Shown piece by piece: positions 23,165 through 34,504 of a stretch of DNA of 64,000 nt; the stretch's first letter is position 1, and each line of letters starts with the position of its first letter. Origin of the DNA: Petaurus breviceps papuanus (taxonomy: Eukaryota; Chordata; Mammalia; Diprotodontia; Petauridae); assembly GCA_028583685.1 (NCBI GenBank), contig JAMXIF010000065.1:31996840-32060839 (forward strand), written 5' to 3'. Position numbers and translations under genes: made by a program. The notes beneath the pieces are model-generated. The model did not search any database. It had not been told where the DNA came from and saw only the letters and a program-made list of their open reading frames with translations.

Positions 23165-23345
23165 TGGTACAATACAAAGAACACTAGATTTTGAGTCAGT
23201 GCACCTAGCCTGCTCTGTTACTTTTTGCCTGCTTCACTTTGTACTAATCATTTAAGCTGCTTTAGCCTTGGTATCTTCATCTAAAAAGTAAGGTGTATAC
23301 CTCTACAGACCTTATGATGCATTCCAGATCTAGACATGTGATTTT
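23165..23345 (+). mobile_element. MIR
   Basis: ACACTAGATTTTGAGTCAGT, GTATCTTCATCTAAAAAGTA, GATGCATTCCAGATCTAGAC. Confidence 0.68.
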
Positions 23346-23490
23346 AGGAACCCACTGAGATACTCCTTCAGAGGAAAATCCACTCTTAAGAGGAGTTGTA
23401 AGGTCTTGTCGCCAAACTCACATGCTGTTCTTTCCCTTGTTTCATGCATCATGATCAAAACTCATGAACATGGTCATTCAACTCTAAACT

Positions 23491-23714
23491 TTTTCTTGTT
23501 GTTCTTTAGAAGTTTTCAGTCATGTCCAACTCTTCATGGCTTCTTTTGGGATTTACTTGGAAAAGATACTGAAGGGACTTGCCATTTCCTTTTCCAGCTC
23601 ATTTTACATATGAGGAAACTGCGGCAAATAGGGTTAAATGACTTGCCCAGGGACACACAGCTAGTAAGAGTCTGGGGCCACATTTGAACTCAAGTCTTCC
23701 TGACCCCAGGCACA
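23491..23714 (-). mobile_element. Marsupial CORE-SINE, long form
   Basis: Inverted 3' end TTTTCAGTCATGTCCAACTC, GACTTGCCATTTCCTTTTCC, GACTTGCCCAGGGACACACA and TTGAACTCAAGTCTTCCTGA. Flanked by ACTCTAAACT / ACTCCAAACT (23481-23490, 23715-23724). Confidence 0.92.
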
Positions 23715-24619
23715 ACTCCAAACTAGCTAAATGTAATTCTTAACGGCTTAGTCAATTGCAGAATATCTATATGCCAAGCACCATTTTAGATGCTACAAAA
23801 TCAATATAAAAGAAATAAAATCATACCATCTCTGAGGTCAATTGGGTCCTAGAGCTGGTAACATCATACAGAGCCATTTCAACTCTACCTTGCCCCTGCT
23901 GTCAAATGCATTGCTACCCCATCATATCGCCATTCATCTCTTGCCAAACCTACTTGCAGAGAGCAGATTGAACCAGTCTCACAACCATACTGACTGGGTA
24001 CCTGACCTCAACTGAACACTCACTTCAGCAAGGCCATCCTTATATTCTTCCTTACTTGATCCCCAGCCTGATTCTCCAAAAGACACTATTACAAGCTTTA
24101 TCATCCCTCTCCAACCTTCCAACATTTTCATTCTCCCCTCCTTTTTCAGGTGAGTAACTTGCCCATTATTGAGAAAATTGAGGTTATCTAATGTGATCTC
24201 TTTTATCCCATTTTCTTTATATCAAAACTCCTTGAGACCACCTTTACTGTTTCTTCCTTTCCTGAAGTCACTGAAAATGAAGTGGCCTTTCTCCTTGCCA
24301 AGGTTCAATTAGTTGTCACTTTCTCACCTAGTCATGGTTCTGAGCACGAGTTGACTCCCTGGGACAAAGAAAAAATGAAATTGGATCTCTTTTCTGTAGA
24401 AAAACCCTTCAGTTGTTCAATAGTGTCTATAGTGCTCCACTCCAGTCTTCTCTTCCCTAGGTATTGGAGGGAGAAAGACTCTCAAGTGCTTTTTTGAGAT
24501 TTGAGATTTGAATCCCTTTTCCTTTTTCATTGAGTTACATACATTCATTTTACTATCATTACTCCTAAATTCAAATCTAGCCTTAAGAGATAGAAGTTTC
24601 TTCCTTATCCCTTTATAAC

Positions 24620-24830
24620 TACAGGACCACAGATTTAAAATTAGAATGCACATCAGAGGCTGTCTTGTCCAACCTCCTGATTTCTCAGTGGAAAATAAAA
24701 TAAGATGTAGGGGGTCAAAGGGATGTGTAAATGGCTGAATGGGTAATAATCCCCTAAACTGGGATTTGAACGCAGGGCCTCTGATTCCATTCAGTACCCT
24801 CTCTTCTCTATCACTTGAGTAAGGGTAACA
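24620..24830 (-). mobile_element. MIR-like SINE
   Basis: GTCTTGTCCAACCTCCTGAT and CTGGGATTTGAACGCAGGGC. Confidence 0.55.
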
Positions 24831-25169
24831 ATAAAACTTTTCTAGAGGTTGTGGACCTGCCTTCTGATAGACATCCTGGGATACTACATGAGGCTAGACA
24901 GTGATTTTTTTTTTCTTAATAGCTAAGAAAGAAGTTAAACATGAAGATTGTCTTATATCAGTGGCTCCAGATTATACAGAGAAAGATTCCCTTGGTGTGA
25001 TTTAGACTAGAATTGTCCTCACCATGGTCTCTGCCCTACAGAATATGGAGAGGGAGGGCTGTTACCAACAGAAAAGCCAATCCAGCGGGATAAATCTAGG
25101 ATGGGTGATGGTGGTGTATCCCTCTTACAATTTCTCAATGGAAATTGGTTCAAGTCAAACGACTTGCAT

Positions 25170-25335
25170 CTGACTCCTAGATGACCTATTTCTTATCATG
25201 GGGACTTAGGTAAGCCACTTTTACTTTCTGAAGTTTGGCTATCTCATCTCCAAAGTAGAGATATTACCTGACACACTAGCCTCAAAGGCAAAGGAAATGA
25301 TGCATTTGAAAACACTCTCTGAATTGTAAAAATCA
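25170..25335 (+). mobile_element. MIR
   Basis: TAGGTAAGCCACTTTTACTT, CTATCTCATCTCCAAAGTAG, GAAAACACTCTCTGAATTGT. Confidence 0.6.
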
Positions 25336-25346
25336 AAACGAATGTC

Positions 25347-25890
25347 ACAGAATCATAGAATTTCAGATTTAGAAGGCCACTCACTGGCTATCTAGTAAAG
25401 CTCATACTTAAGCTTTGACCCCTGATTCCTTTGGGATCACTTAGTGTGCAAAGCATCCTGAGTCAGACCTTTGGAAAATCAAGGGCCTGGAAGGGACTTC
25501 AGATGTGGTGGCCCCAACATGTTTCCAAACCTTCTCATCAAATAATATCAAACAAGTGGCTATTCAGCTATTCAGTAAGAGAAACTCATTCTACCATGAA
25601 GCAATCCATTCTACTTTGAGATAGCAGCAATTGCTAGGAAGCAGCTCCCTTTTAGGAATGAGGCTTCTCTGTGCCTGATTTTTCTCTCTTGGACTAAACA
25701 GAAAAAACCTAATCCCTTTTCCCCAAGAAAGCACTTCATTACTTGAAGACAGCGAAGATGTCCAGCTGTGTTTTCTCTTCGACATGGTAAACGTCGCCCA
25801 CTTATTCAAACAATGCTTATGTCGCCTGATCTCAATACCCTTCACTGTGCTCGCTGACCTCCTCTCATCACTATCACCCTCTTGTCATGC
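25347..25890 (-). mobile_element. CR1/L3-type LINE, 3' part
   Basis: Starts ACAGAATCATAGAATTTCAG (inverted 3' octamers). Then ATTCTACTTTGAGATAGCAG, CATTACTTGAAGACAGCGAA, CTGTGTTTTCTCTTCGACAT and CCCTTCACTGTGCTCGCTGA in CR1/L3 order. Confidence 0.72.
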
Positions 25891-25994
25891 AATATAAGTT
25901 GCTATAATTAGGAAATTAATCAAATGGAATAGTTGCTTTGATTATGATCCTATGACTCCAAGAAGATGGAAAATCAATAAAATCTCCAATCGGA

Positions 25995-26402
25995 GAATTT
26001 TACATCACTCTTCTCCTCCCACTGCAACACCCCCCTCCCGTTCAGCTGCCAGAGTGATTTTCCTAAGTAATAGTATGAATGCCACTCTCTTACTCAATAT
26101 ACTTCAGTGGCTCTCTATTACTTCCAGGATAAAACATGAAACACTTTGGCACCTTACCAATCTTCTTACACTTTGCTAAACTCTATATACTCAAGAATAG
26201 AGCAACATTAGCATACTTGCTAGTTCTCAAATACATTAAATCATCCCCCTAGCTGTCTCTAGTCTGACTGTCCCCCTGGTTGGAATATTCTTTCCCATCT
26301 CCTCCTCTTTCTAGTTCCCTTCCAGACACCTCAACTTCTACCTTATTCAGGAGGCCTGTCCTGTTTACCTCTTCCCCAGGACCTGTATGAGGCATCTGTA
26401 TC
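25995..26402 (+). mobile_element. L2 LINE, left part of an interrupted copy
   Basis: CAGCTGCCAGAGTGATTTTC, TTCAGTGGCTCTCTATTACT, GTTGGAATATTCTTTCCCAT and AGGAGGCCTGTCCTGTTTAC follow L2. It stops at ATCTATTTTAT where a MIR begins. Confidence 0.82.
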
Positions 26403-26856
26403 TATTTTATAGAAGGCATAGTGGACGGAATATGGGCTTGAAAGTCCAAGTTCACATTCTTTCAGAATTTATTTTTTTTTATTCTTAGTTTTTAACATTG
26501 ATTTCCATTAGATTTTGAATTCCAAATTTTCTCCCCATCATTCCCCTACCCCCACCCCAAGATGGCAAGCATACTGAATGCCCCTTCCCCCAGTCTGCCC
26601 TCTCTTAGATCCCCCATCACTCCCTTATCCCCTTACCCCTTACTTTCTTGTGGGGCAAGATGGATTTCTGTACCCCATTGCTTGTATATCCCAAGTTCAT
26701 TTCCTTAACTTTTCTCAGCCTCAGTTTCCTCAATTATAAAATGGGGTTAATAATAGTATCTACCTTATATGATTGTTTTGATAATAAGTGAGATATCACT
26801 TGTGAACGTGCTTGCAAGCGTAAAATGTCATATCAATGCTAGCTATTATTACTATG
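26403..26856 (+). mobile_element. MIR inside L2, itself split by a LINE 3' end
   Basis: Left piece 26403-26465 (AAGGCATAGTGGACGGAATA, GAAAGTCCAAGTTCA). Right piece about 26690-26856 (CTCAGCCTCAGTTTCCTCAA, AAAATGGGGTTAATAATAGT, GCTAGCTATTATTA). The middle is the LINE piece listed separately. Confidence 0.75.
26466..26690 (-). mobile_element. LINE-1-type 3' end fragment inside MIR
   Basis: T run at 26470, CCATTAGATTTTGAATTCCA, AAATTTTCTCCCCATCATTC and CTTGTGGGGCAAGATGGATT. The same family as the copy at 31.8 kb. Strongly 5'-truncated. Confidence 0.6.
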
Positions 26857-27003
26857 TACCTACTTACAGACTTGTTTATCTCCCCGCCTTGGAATATGAT
26901 CTCTTTGAGCTCCTAGACTGGCTTTACTTTCAATTATCCCCCAAATATTTAGCACAATGCCCAGCACATGCTAAGAGTGTTACTTTTTTATTGATTAATG
27001 GGC
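26857..27003 (+). mobile_element. L2 LINE, right part of the interrupted copy
   Basis: CTTGTTTATCTCCCCGCCTT, GATCTCTTTGAGCTCCTAGA and CACAATGCCCAGCACATGCT are the L2 3' end, continuing from 26402. Confidence 0.82.
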
Positions 27004-27004
27004 C

Positions 27005-27870
27005 ATCGATTTTCTTTAAATAGACCATTATTAAATTACAGAGTTCAACATTTTAAAAACGGAAAAATATTGTCTCCTCCAAAGTTTTTTTTTCCCTGAA
27101 AGAAAAAGCTAGCAATTAAACAAACCCATTGTTATACATTAACATAATAACATGAAGAAGAGAAAAATAAAGAAGTCACTCCTAATTTCCCTGACTAGTT
27201 ACTGTGTGACCGGCAGGAAAATGACTTAGTTTCTTTTATGAGGACACAATATTCACTTACCTCTAAGGCCTGGTAGTTGGCAAGGAGAAGTAAATAACTG
27301 AGTAGCACTTACTAACCCAATCGTGCTCCAGAAACACTTAATATAAAGAAATAAATTTTATGAGGAGTGGAAGAAATTAGATTAATTTCCCAGGACCACG
27401 AAGCCCTCAATTTTTCCATTTGATGAGGAGAGCAACCATGAACATTTGCCCTATCCCAACATTCCCCATATATCTCAATTCAAAGAGGATGGGCCCTCGT
27501 GAACATTTCAGTTTAAGTGAGAAATAAGGGGAAATTGTCCTTTGGAAATATGTCTTGCCAGTACAGGAGAGTTGTGCTTGGCCTCAAATATTACAGGAGC
27601 TGTTAAACTGTTCAAATCACCAAAGGAATCATGGACTATCAGCACTGCTGGATCACCTTTAGATCTATCCAGTCTGGCGACATGTTTTTATTATATACTA
27701 TGTGAAATTAAGGGCTAGAAAGAGGAAGTGACTTAGCTCACCTACATCGACCTCTTAGGATCCTTTGCGTAGATCAAGATCAGATTCCACTGTTATAAAG
27801 TCTTCTCCTAGCTCTCTTGTGAATATTGGCTAGCTGGTCAACATTTATATGTCTTTAAGGTTTACAAGAA
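27005..27870. other. Unique sequence, no gene seen
   Basis: AT-rich, with no frame, repeat or RNA gene that I can support. Confidence 0.55.
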
Positions 27871-27922
27871 GATGTGTGTATACACACAAACACATACACA
27901 AACACACATACATACACATATA
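27871..27922. repeat. (CA)n-type microsatellite
   Basis: TACACACAAACACATACACA and onward. Confidence 0.88.
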
Positions 27923-27929
27923 CCTCTGT

Positions 27930-28075
27930 TTCCCTCAGGATCCTCAACTGTAATTTAGAGGTAATAATAGCAGCTACTTCACAGAGCTTTTGAGAGCATC
28001 AATGAGATAATATTTGTAAAAGGATTGAGTAGAGTGCCTGGCATAATACACTACTAAGAGTGCCTCATTCCCTTC
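27930..28075 (+). mobile_element. MIR 3' part
   Basis: CTACTTCACAGAGCTTTTGA, GAGTAGAGTGCCTGGCATAA. Confidence 0.7.
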
Positions 28076-28229
28076 TTCGTTTAGATAAACACATGTGTGG
28101 ACATATGCACTGCATGTATCTATAACATACTCTCCTACTGCCCTACATGTGTGTAATATATGCACATGTACACATAACATGTATAACTGTGAGGATCAAA
28201 TGAGTTTATATTGGGTAATATTATCAATC

Positions 28230-28390
28230 AAGATATTTATATACATATATCTATATATTTACATAAACACATGTAAACAAATATATATACACATACAAAT
28301 ACATACACATAAGTAAATGAAGGTATACACACATATATAGTACATATATGCATATACACAATGCATAAGGATAGATAGACAGATAGATAT
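28230..28390. repeat. AT/ACAT-rich low-complexity tract
   Basis: TATACATATATCTATATATT, CACATACAAATACATACACA, ending in (GATA)n. Confidence 0.85.
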
Positions 28391-28590
28391 AAAATCTCAA
28401 TTGATATAACAACACTATGAGTTAGATGACACAATGATATTATTTCCACTTTACCAACAAGTCAACTGAGACTGAAAGAGATATAGTGATTTGTACAGGG
28501 TCAAACAACTAGTGTCTGGGGAAAGGTTCAAAACCAGGTCCACCCTTATTCCAAGTCCAACATTATACACTGCAATACCAAGTTGGCTCT
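28385..28590 (-). mobile_element. MIR
   Basis: ATAACAACACTATGAGTTAG, CACTTTACCAACAAGTCAAC, GGTTCAAAACCAGGTCCACC. Confidence 0.68.
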
Positions 28591-28594
28591 GCAT

Positions 28595-28775
28595 CCTCAA
28601 AGTATATAGTATTTCCTTCTCTGTTAGCACATTGTATTCCTCAGCAGAATATATACTCTTTGTCGGAAAGAACCACTCTCCCCACATTTGGTTTCCCCAG
28701 CACAGTAGTATACCATTTACATTTATTAGATGTTCAATAACTGCTTTGTTAAAATTCAGGTGAATTGAAATGAAT
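28595..28775 (+). mobile_element. L2 LINE, 3' end
   Basis: GGTTTCCCCAGCACAGTAGT, TTAGATGTTCAATAACTGCT, ending in repeated GAATTGAAAT-like bases. Confidence 0.6.
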
Positions 28776-28984
28776 TGAATTATCTAAGGTAACCAGGGTA
28801 GTTAGTGACCAAGTTGAGACAAAAGCTCGGATTTCCCAAACTAATATTCTTCCCATTTTGCTATTCCACTCTCCCAGTAACTGGAGAGACTCTTGTGGGA
28901 GCCCTTCAAATACTTATCCATAAAAGTTTGCTTAGATCAAAATGAACAGATGCAGAAGTTGTTGTACTGAAGAGAGATCTGACT

Positions 28985-29160
28985 AGATCTGCAGTTAGAC
29001 TGTAAGATCGTAGATGTAAAACTAGAAGACATCTTACCAGCCTTTAAATCCATCTTTCTTTTTTTACAGATAAGGAAACTGAGGCTCATAGAGGTTAACT
29101 GATTTGTCCAGGGTTATTCAGCTAGTAAGTATGTAAAGAAGATTGCCAGGACACTATTCA
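28985..29160 (-). mobile_element. MIR-like SINE
   Basis: TTTTACAGATAAGGAAACTG, AGGCTCATAGAGGTTAACTG, TTCAGCTAGTAAGTATGTAA. Confidence 0.72.
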
Positions 29161-29494
29161 CTCCAATTCTGCTACCAGCTCTCAGAGATCAATGAGATGT
29201 ATGTATCCAGAAACTGATGAGGATTGGCCCTTGATGTTTCCATTGAAATCTTCACTAGATGTGTGGGTCAAATTCACTGTGCCCTGATACATAGAGAGCA
29301 GGGCAGATTCATAGTAGTCACCCAGTAGTTTGTTAAATTATGGTGAATCTTCCATGAACTAGTACCCAAATAATTGGAACAATAAAATCCTTCTTTTGCT
29401 TCCTTTCTCTATCCCTCACTTCTTTTCTGCTATTTTTTTCTCATTTCCTCTTTCTTCTCTACTTTTAGAAGAATCATAGAACTGGAGTTAGAAA

Positions 29495-29600
29495 ATACCA
29501 ATCAGAGATAACATCTCTATGTCTTTCGGTTTCTGTCTCTTACACAGTAACTGACATATAGTAGGTGCTTAATGAATACTTACAGATTGACTGATGGGCA
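29495..29600 (+). mobile_element. L2 LINE, 3' end
   Basis: CAGTAACTGACATATAGTAG and GTGCTTAATGAATACTTACA. Confidence 0.65.
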
Positions 29601-29754
29601 ATTCTTATTTGTGTCCTTCCAAAAAAACCTTTCATAGGGGTCTTGTTCAATAAATTGTAGGTTCTTTTGTGAACAATATAATATTTCATGAACAGTTTCT
29701 CTTTCTCTCTCACTATATGAGTGACCAGTCTTCTTTCATTCAATTCAACAGTGA

Positions 29755-29935
29755 AAAGTGTATGGATTTGAACTCATAAATGTTATATTATAATCCTGCC
29801 ACTTTCATCTGTATGATTTTGTGCAAATCATTTAATCTTTCTGGGTTTCAATTTACTTCTCTGAAAAATGGGAGGTGGAATGATTTGATCACCTCTAAAA
29901 TTATTTCCTTCTCGAAATCTCTGATTCCTTTGTGC
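29755..29935 (+). mobile_element. MIR
   Basis: GGATTTGAACTCATAAATGT, GTGCAAATCATTTAATCTTT, CTGGGTTTCAATTTACTTCT. Confidence 0.7.
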
Positions 29936-29996
29936 ACAAGATAGTATAGTAGGCATTTGGGAGATAAAGGCGAAACCAGTCCCTGCTCCCAAAGAT

Positions 29997-30179
29997 GTTT
30001 TTTTTTTTTTTTTTTTTGCTTTTTGGAGGGGGAAAGGTAGAGCAATTGGGTGGGGTTAAGTGACTCGCCCAAGGTCACATGGCTAGTTTTTGTGTTAAGT
30101 GTCTGAGGTCATATTTGAACTCAGGTCCTCCTGACTCCAGGGCAGGTACTCTATTCACTGCACCACCTACCCGCCCCCA
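29997..30179 (-). mobile_element. Marsupial tRNA-derived SINE, short form
   Basis: T run (A tail), AAGTGACTCGCCCAAGGTCA, CATATTTGAACTCAGGTCCT, and CACTGCACCACCTACC as the inverted head. GCTCCCAAAGAT flanks it exactly (29985-29996, 30180-30191). Confidence 0.94.
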
Positions 30180-30394
30180 GCTCCCAAAGATCTTCACATA
30201 TTCTGGTCCTTTGTGTGAATGGCAAAGTCTTTGACACTGCTTTTTTCATGCAAACTATCACCTGAAAAAATGCCAGAGCCTACTTAGGATGACCACTCAT
30301 CATTCCACTAACTTTTAGGTCACCTACAATTTGCATTCTTCTGTTTTCATTGTAATCTGTGAACCCCAAGAAGCTTATTAGAATTCTAAAACAA

Positions 30395-30455
30395 CACATT
30401 AATCACAAACTTTTATCAAGTACCTACTATGTGCCTAATATATGTTAACTTAAAT
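30395..30455 (-). mobile_element. L2 LINE tip, antisense
   Basis: AATCACAAACTTTTATCAAG and TACCTACTATGTGCCTAATA. Confidence 0.55.
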
Positions 30456-30949
30456 GTGTTTTGCAGGCCAACAGAAAAAAGTGCCCCTGAGCATCACAGA
30501 GAAGCTTGGAATCACTAAAGTGCAGCATAGTTTTCAAGATGCTGTTCACAGCATTTTCTAGACCCAAACACTCTATAATGCCTTCAGTCAGCCACCATTG
30601 ACTTATCCTTGCTCAGAGCTCTCATGATATGTGGTTTTTACTGCTCTGGTACACTTTCAGGCACGTTTAAAGTATAACACAAGTTGAAATATTAAAATAC
30701 AGGCATGCTGAAAATAACATATGAATTATTCTAAACTAACTCAGTAAGTCTGCTTCATATTTTAAAGTGTCAGAAGACTTAATTTTTCCAACAAAATATA
30801 AGAGCTGGATGGCGCTTAGCCATTTTCTTTTCTTTTTTAAAAGATGGATGCTGAGGAAATGCCCCTAAAATCTAATTGCTTAGTAACCTCTAAACGTCTA
30901 GATTTGTCACAAATAAACCAGACTGAATTTTAAGAAGGATTCTGGAACA

Positions 30950-31640
30950 ACTTTAAAACAGAGTAATATAGTGGATATAGTCTTAGACAAGGAATCAGGA
31001 AGAGAGGCTGTGCATGCAGCTATACTGACTTTGCTGTCTTCTTCTGAGATTGTGTCTTGACCTTCCCCATCACCACAGTAGCTTTCTATGGTCAGTTTCA
31101 TTTTTTGTTGCTTTTTCACTTTTCTAGCTTATTTCTTGATTTGTAACTTTATTTTAAGTGGGGCTGGAGAGGCCCTGTCCCAGGCTTCAGGGTTTTTGGA
31201 CTCCTGTTTACAGAGCTAATTCTGGGGGAACTCTGAAAGTTCTCTGTTCTTCCAAGGTGATATGATCCTAGGAAAGGTGCTGTCACTACCCTGCTGGCCT
31301 TTGTTTCATCAGTGAGAGACCACAAGCTCTCTTCTCCACCCTGGAACTGTGACCAGTGTCCTGCTCCTTTGTGGCCTTTTCCCTTTGTCCCAGGGCTATG
31401 ACCAGGAACTGTGTATGAACAATGCAATAGGGTCCTGCACCCAGTGCTAGGAAAGTATCCCCCATAATCTCCTTCTAACCAGCTGTTCAACCCCCTTACT
31501 TTCTATGGGCTGAGAGTTCTTGAAAATGCTGCTCAGGCACTACCCTGGTGAAACAGATCTTTCTGGCTGAACTTCTACTCATGGATCTGCCTTTCCAAGA
31601 TTTTCTTTGACAGACTTAAATTCTTACTCATACCTACTAA
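30950..31640 (-). mobile_element. Probable LINE-1 5' UTR / ORF1 start fragment
   Basis: On the minus strand a short peptide KKQQKMKLTIESYCGDGEGQ with DTISEEDSK resembles the start region of a marsupial L1 ORF1. The plus-strand text to the right (CATCAGTGAGAGACCACAAG, TGTGTATGAACAATGCAATA, CCTTCTAACCAGCTGTTCAA) fits the inverted 5' UTR of such an L1. The match is from memory, and the piece differs from the 5' UTR of the L1 at 57 kb. Confidence 0.5.
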
Positions 31641-31695
31641 CTATGTGACCTTGGGCAAGTCACTTAACTGTTTTGTGCCAGAGTTTGAAAACATG
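31605..31695 (+). mobile_element. MIR fragment
   Basis: CTAACTATGTGACCTTGGGC and AAGTCACTTAACTGTTTTGT. Confidence 0.65.
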
Positions 31696-31812
31696 TGTCT
31701 CATTTTGCACTATGTACAACTATGTTTCAGTACAAAGTCAGGTGGTGTGTTTCTTAATCACTTCTCTTAAATCATGACTGAACATACCCTTGATCAGAGT
31801 CTTGAATTCTTT

Positions 31813-32223
31813 TTTTTTTTGCTTTTTTAATGCTTTATTAAATTCTGATTTATATCATTCATTTCCGCCAGATTTTGAGTTACAAATTTTCTCCCCATTT
31901 TTCCCCTACCCACTGCCCCAAAATAGCAGTCCCACAGAATATCCCCTCCTTCAATCTGCTCTCTCCGATATTTTCTCCCATACCCCTTTTGACTTTTCCA
32001 ATGGGTTTCTATGCCTCAGTACCTGTATATCTTATTTCCCAATTACATGTAAGATGGCATTAATAATAGTATAATATATATGCATATACATATACACACA
32101 CACACACATATATATATACATATACATACTTGAATATTTGATTTTAAAACTTTCAATTCCAGATGCATTCCCTTCCTCCCTTGTCACCCACCCTGACTGG
32201 GAAGATAAGCAGTTCAGTATAGG
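31813..32223 (-). mobile_element. LINE-1-type 3' end retroposon with exact target duplication
   Basis: T run, CGCCAGATTTTGAGTTACAA, ATTTTCTCCCCATTTTTCCC, CCTGTATATCTTATTTCCCA, an internal (TA)n(CA)n (32070-32130), and TCACCCACCCTGACTGGGAA. The exact 18-mer CAGAGTCTTGAATTCTTT flanks it (31795-31812, 32224-32241), so 31813-32223 is the whole 5'-truncated insert. Confidence 0.88.
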
Positions 32224-32308
32224 CAGAGTCTTGAATTCTTTCAAGGACATTCTTTCTTTCAAACCATCAGATTGCCACATTGATATGAGGCAGAATAACT
32301 TCAAACCT

Positions 32309-32540
32309 GGGGCATCTGAGTCGCTTGGGGATAAAGAGCCAGGTCTGGATCTGGTCTCAAATATTTTCTAGCCATGTGACCTTGGACAAGTCACTTAACC
32401 CTGTTTGCCTCAATTGCCTCATTTGTTAAATGAGCTAGAAAGGGAAATGACAAATAACTCCTGGATCTTTGCCAAGAAAATCCAAAATGGGGTCATGAAG
32501 AGTCAGACGCAGCTGAAAAAATTGAACAGCAGCAGCAAAT
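32309..32540 (+). mobile_element. Marsupial CORE-SINE, long form
   Basis: CTAGCCATGTGACCTTGGAC, CAAGTCACTTAACCCTGTTT, TTTGCCAAGAAAATCCAAAA and ATGAAGAGTCAGACGCAGCT. The head is worn. Confidence 0.9.
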
Positions 32541-32654
32541 CTCCAACCTATTCCACTGTCCTTCACAGTCTTATGCTAAAGCCAAAGTGGGCTGTATTTG
32601 GAACTTCTATTCTGCCTCTGCTGTTTAGCTCACACTACTTCATTCCTTATTTCT

Positions 32655-32815
32655 TCTTTCAAACAATCAATCAACACGAATTTATTACTATGTGCCAAGT
32701 TATACTAGGCAATAGAGATACAAAAACAAAAAATAAGTCTGTTCCTTGAGAAACTTACATCACATGAGGAGAGCTAACATGTACATTTAAGGCACTGATC
32801 TCTTCTTATATGAAT
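32655..32815 (-). mobile_element. L2 LINE, 3' end, antisense
   Basis: CAATCAACACGAATTTATTA, CTATGTGCCAAGTTATACTA, GTTCCTTGAGAAACTTACAT. Confidence 0.72.
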
Positions 32816-32819
32816 ATTG

Positions 32820-34440
32820 TACTTACTGAAGGGGGTGGGGAAAGGTGGGAAAAGACAAACCCAGAGAAAAACAGCTTGAGAAAAAAATGCAGGCTGCTCT
32901 GAGAACCTGAGCGAAAACAGCCCAAAAGCAAAGGTATTGACTGATGTCAGAGATGACTGTGGTGCCTTGTTTCCCAGCAGCTAATTTGAATATGACAGTT
33001 TTCAGCAATTTGGAATTTATTGCTGGGAAATTCTGAATCAAAGAAAAAATTTAGGGATTATGGGAACATTGTACATTCACTATTTACGCTAAACTTGACA
33101 GAAACATGGATTTGGGGTTTTCCATTAGTAGAGAGATGTGAGTCACACGAATGATTAAGTACAAATCTAAGGCAGACAGATGCACAAAAGTACCAGAAAC
33201 TAGCAGAGAAGACTAGAAGAATCTCAGATAGGGGAATCATAAAAGCCAGAAAAGGCAAGACTGAGACAAAAGCAGAGAAAGAGAACACCAACTGAAGAGA
33301 AAATGGAGAAAAATTTAGAGTCATCATCACAATCCTCTCTCCTGCCCCTCCCTCAGTTGAGAGGTGAGAAGACTTGCTGAGAGCTGATTAAAGGAAAGAC
33401 AATGCGGAGAGCTGGTTGGGGGAAATAGAATCCTTGCTAGTTTTAAGAGCTCCCTGGTAAAGGGCTGTTTAGCGTCAGCTGTGGCTTGAAAGCTGACTGA
33501 AGACAGTATCTTCCCCTCCTTTGGGAGCTGATTTGATTAAAGGAAATCTCTGGTGGTGGGAGCTGTTCAGAAGGAAGCAGAAACCACTGTATTTGAAGAG
33601 TTGACTGGGGAAAGGTTGCCTTACTCTTTACTGCAATCTACAGGTTGAGAAGGGGAAAGAACTGAAAACCCAGAGAGCAGATAAGTCTAGCTTCATAGCC
33701 TCCCAGGCTGAAAGGAACTGCTTTTCACTGAAAGAGAAGAATGCCAAGATTTTGCTAAAAGACTTTAACACTATCTCTCAGTACTCCATCAAGACCTGTA
33801 ATTCTCTTATAGACTGCATATTGCTCAGCAGCCCAAGTGCAGCAGAAATATTGTTTCATCCCAAAGAAGAGTTAAGGGCTTAGAAAAAGAGCAGATTAAC
33901 TATGACATATATTTTCCCTAAAGAGATTATACACAACCACTTTTATGTACCAGAGTTGCCCAAGACATTTTTTCCCTATTCATAAATGTCATTTCTAGAT
34001 TTCTGCAGGTTTGTACCCATTTTCCCCACCTACAACTCTCATAACACTATGTATGTTGGTTAGAGAACATGATCCAGGTTAATGGGTGAGATTTTTTCTA
34101 ATAATTATTTTTGCTTTTGCCTTCATTTTTACTAAATGTTTCAGATTCAAGACTTAAGGGTGTCTACCACAGATGTGTATACATGGGAAATACACCAGTG
34201 GGAGGTCAGGAACTATAGTTGTGAATGAAAACATGTCTCCTCTTACATCAGGGTTATTCCTTTGGACCCTGAGACTGAATTGGAGCCACATGACCCCTCT
34301 TCTGAGGAACCACACTGATTTGCCAAAGCAATTGCAGATTGTAATGATTTAGATAGCCCTAAGTAAAAGACAGAGACAGAAACAGAAAGGGGTGGGGGTG
34401 CTGTGTTTATACACTTTGGCCCCACCTGGATTACATATAC
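32820..34440. other. Unassigned sequence with loose GAGCTG-type repeats
   Basis: 33360-33620 repeats loose versions of GAGAGCTGATTAAAGGAAA, GAGAGCTGGTTGGGGGAAA and GGGAGCTGATTTGATTAAAG at irregular spacing. No protein frame of note. Could be a decayed minisatellite or an old mobile sequence. Confidence 0.35.
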
Positions 34441-34504
34441 ATAAATATCTATGCATAATATATATATATATATATAAGTAAAGTAATTTTATAGGCATAC
34501 ACAC

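Noticed and set aside
26446-26706. CCAAGTTCA on both sides of the LINE fragment as a target duplication
   Set aside because: The words also resemble the MIR's own internal text, so the match may be coincidence; not claimed.
31149-31490. A 113-codon minus-strand frame that could be taken for a gene
   Set aside because: Coincides with text that fits an inverted L1 5' UTR.
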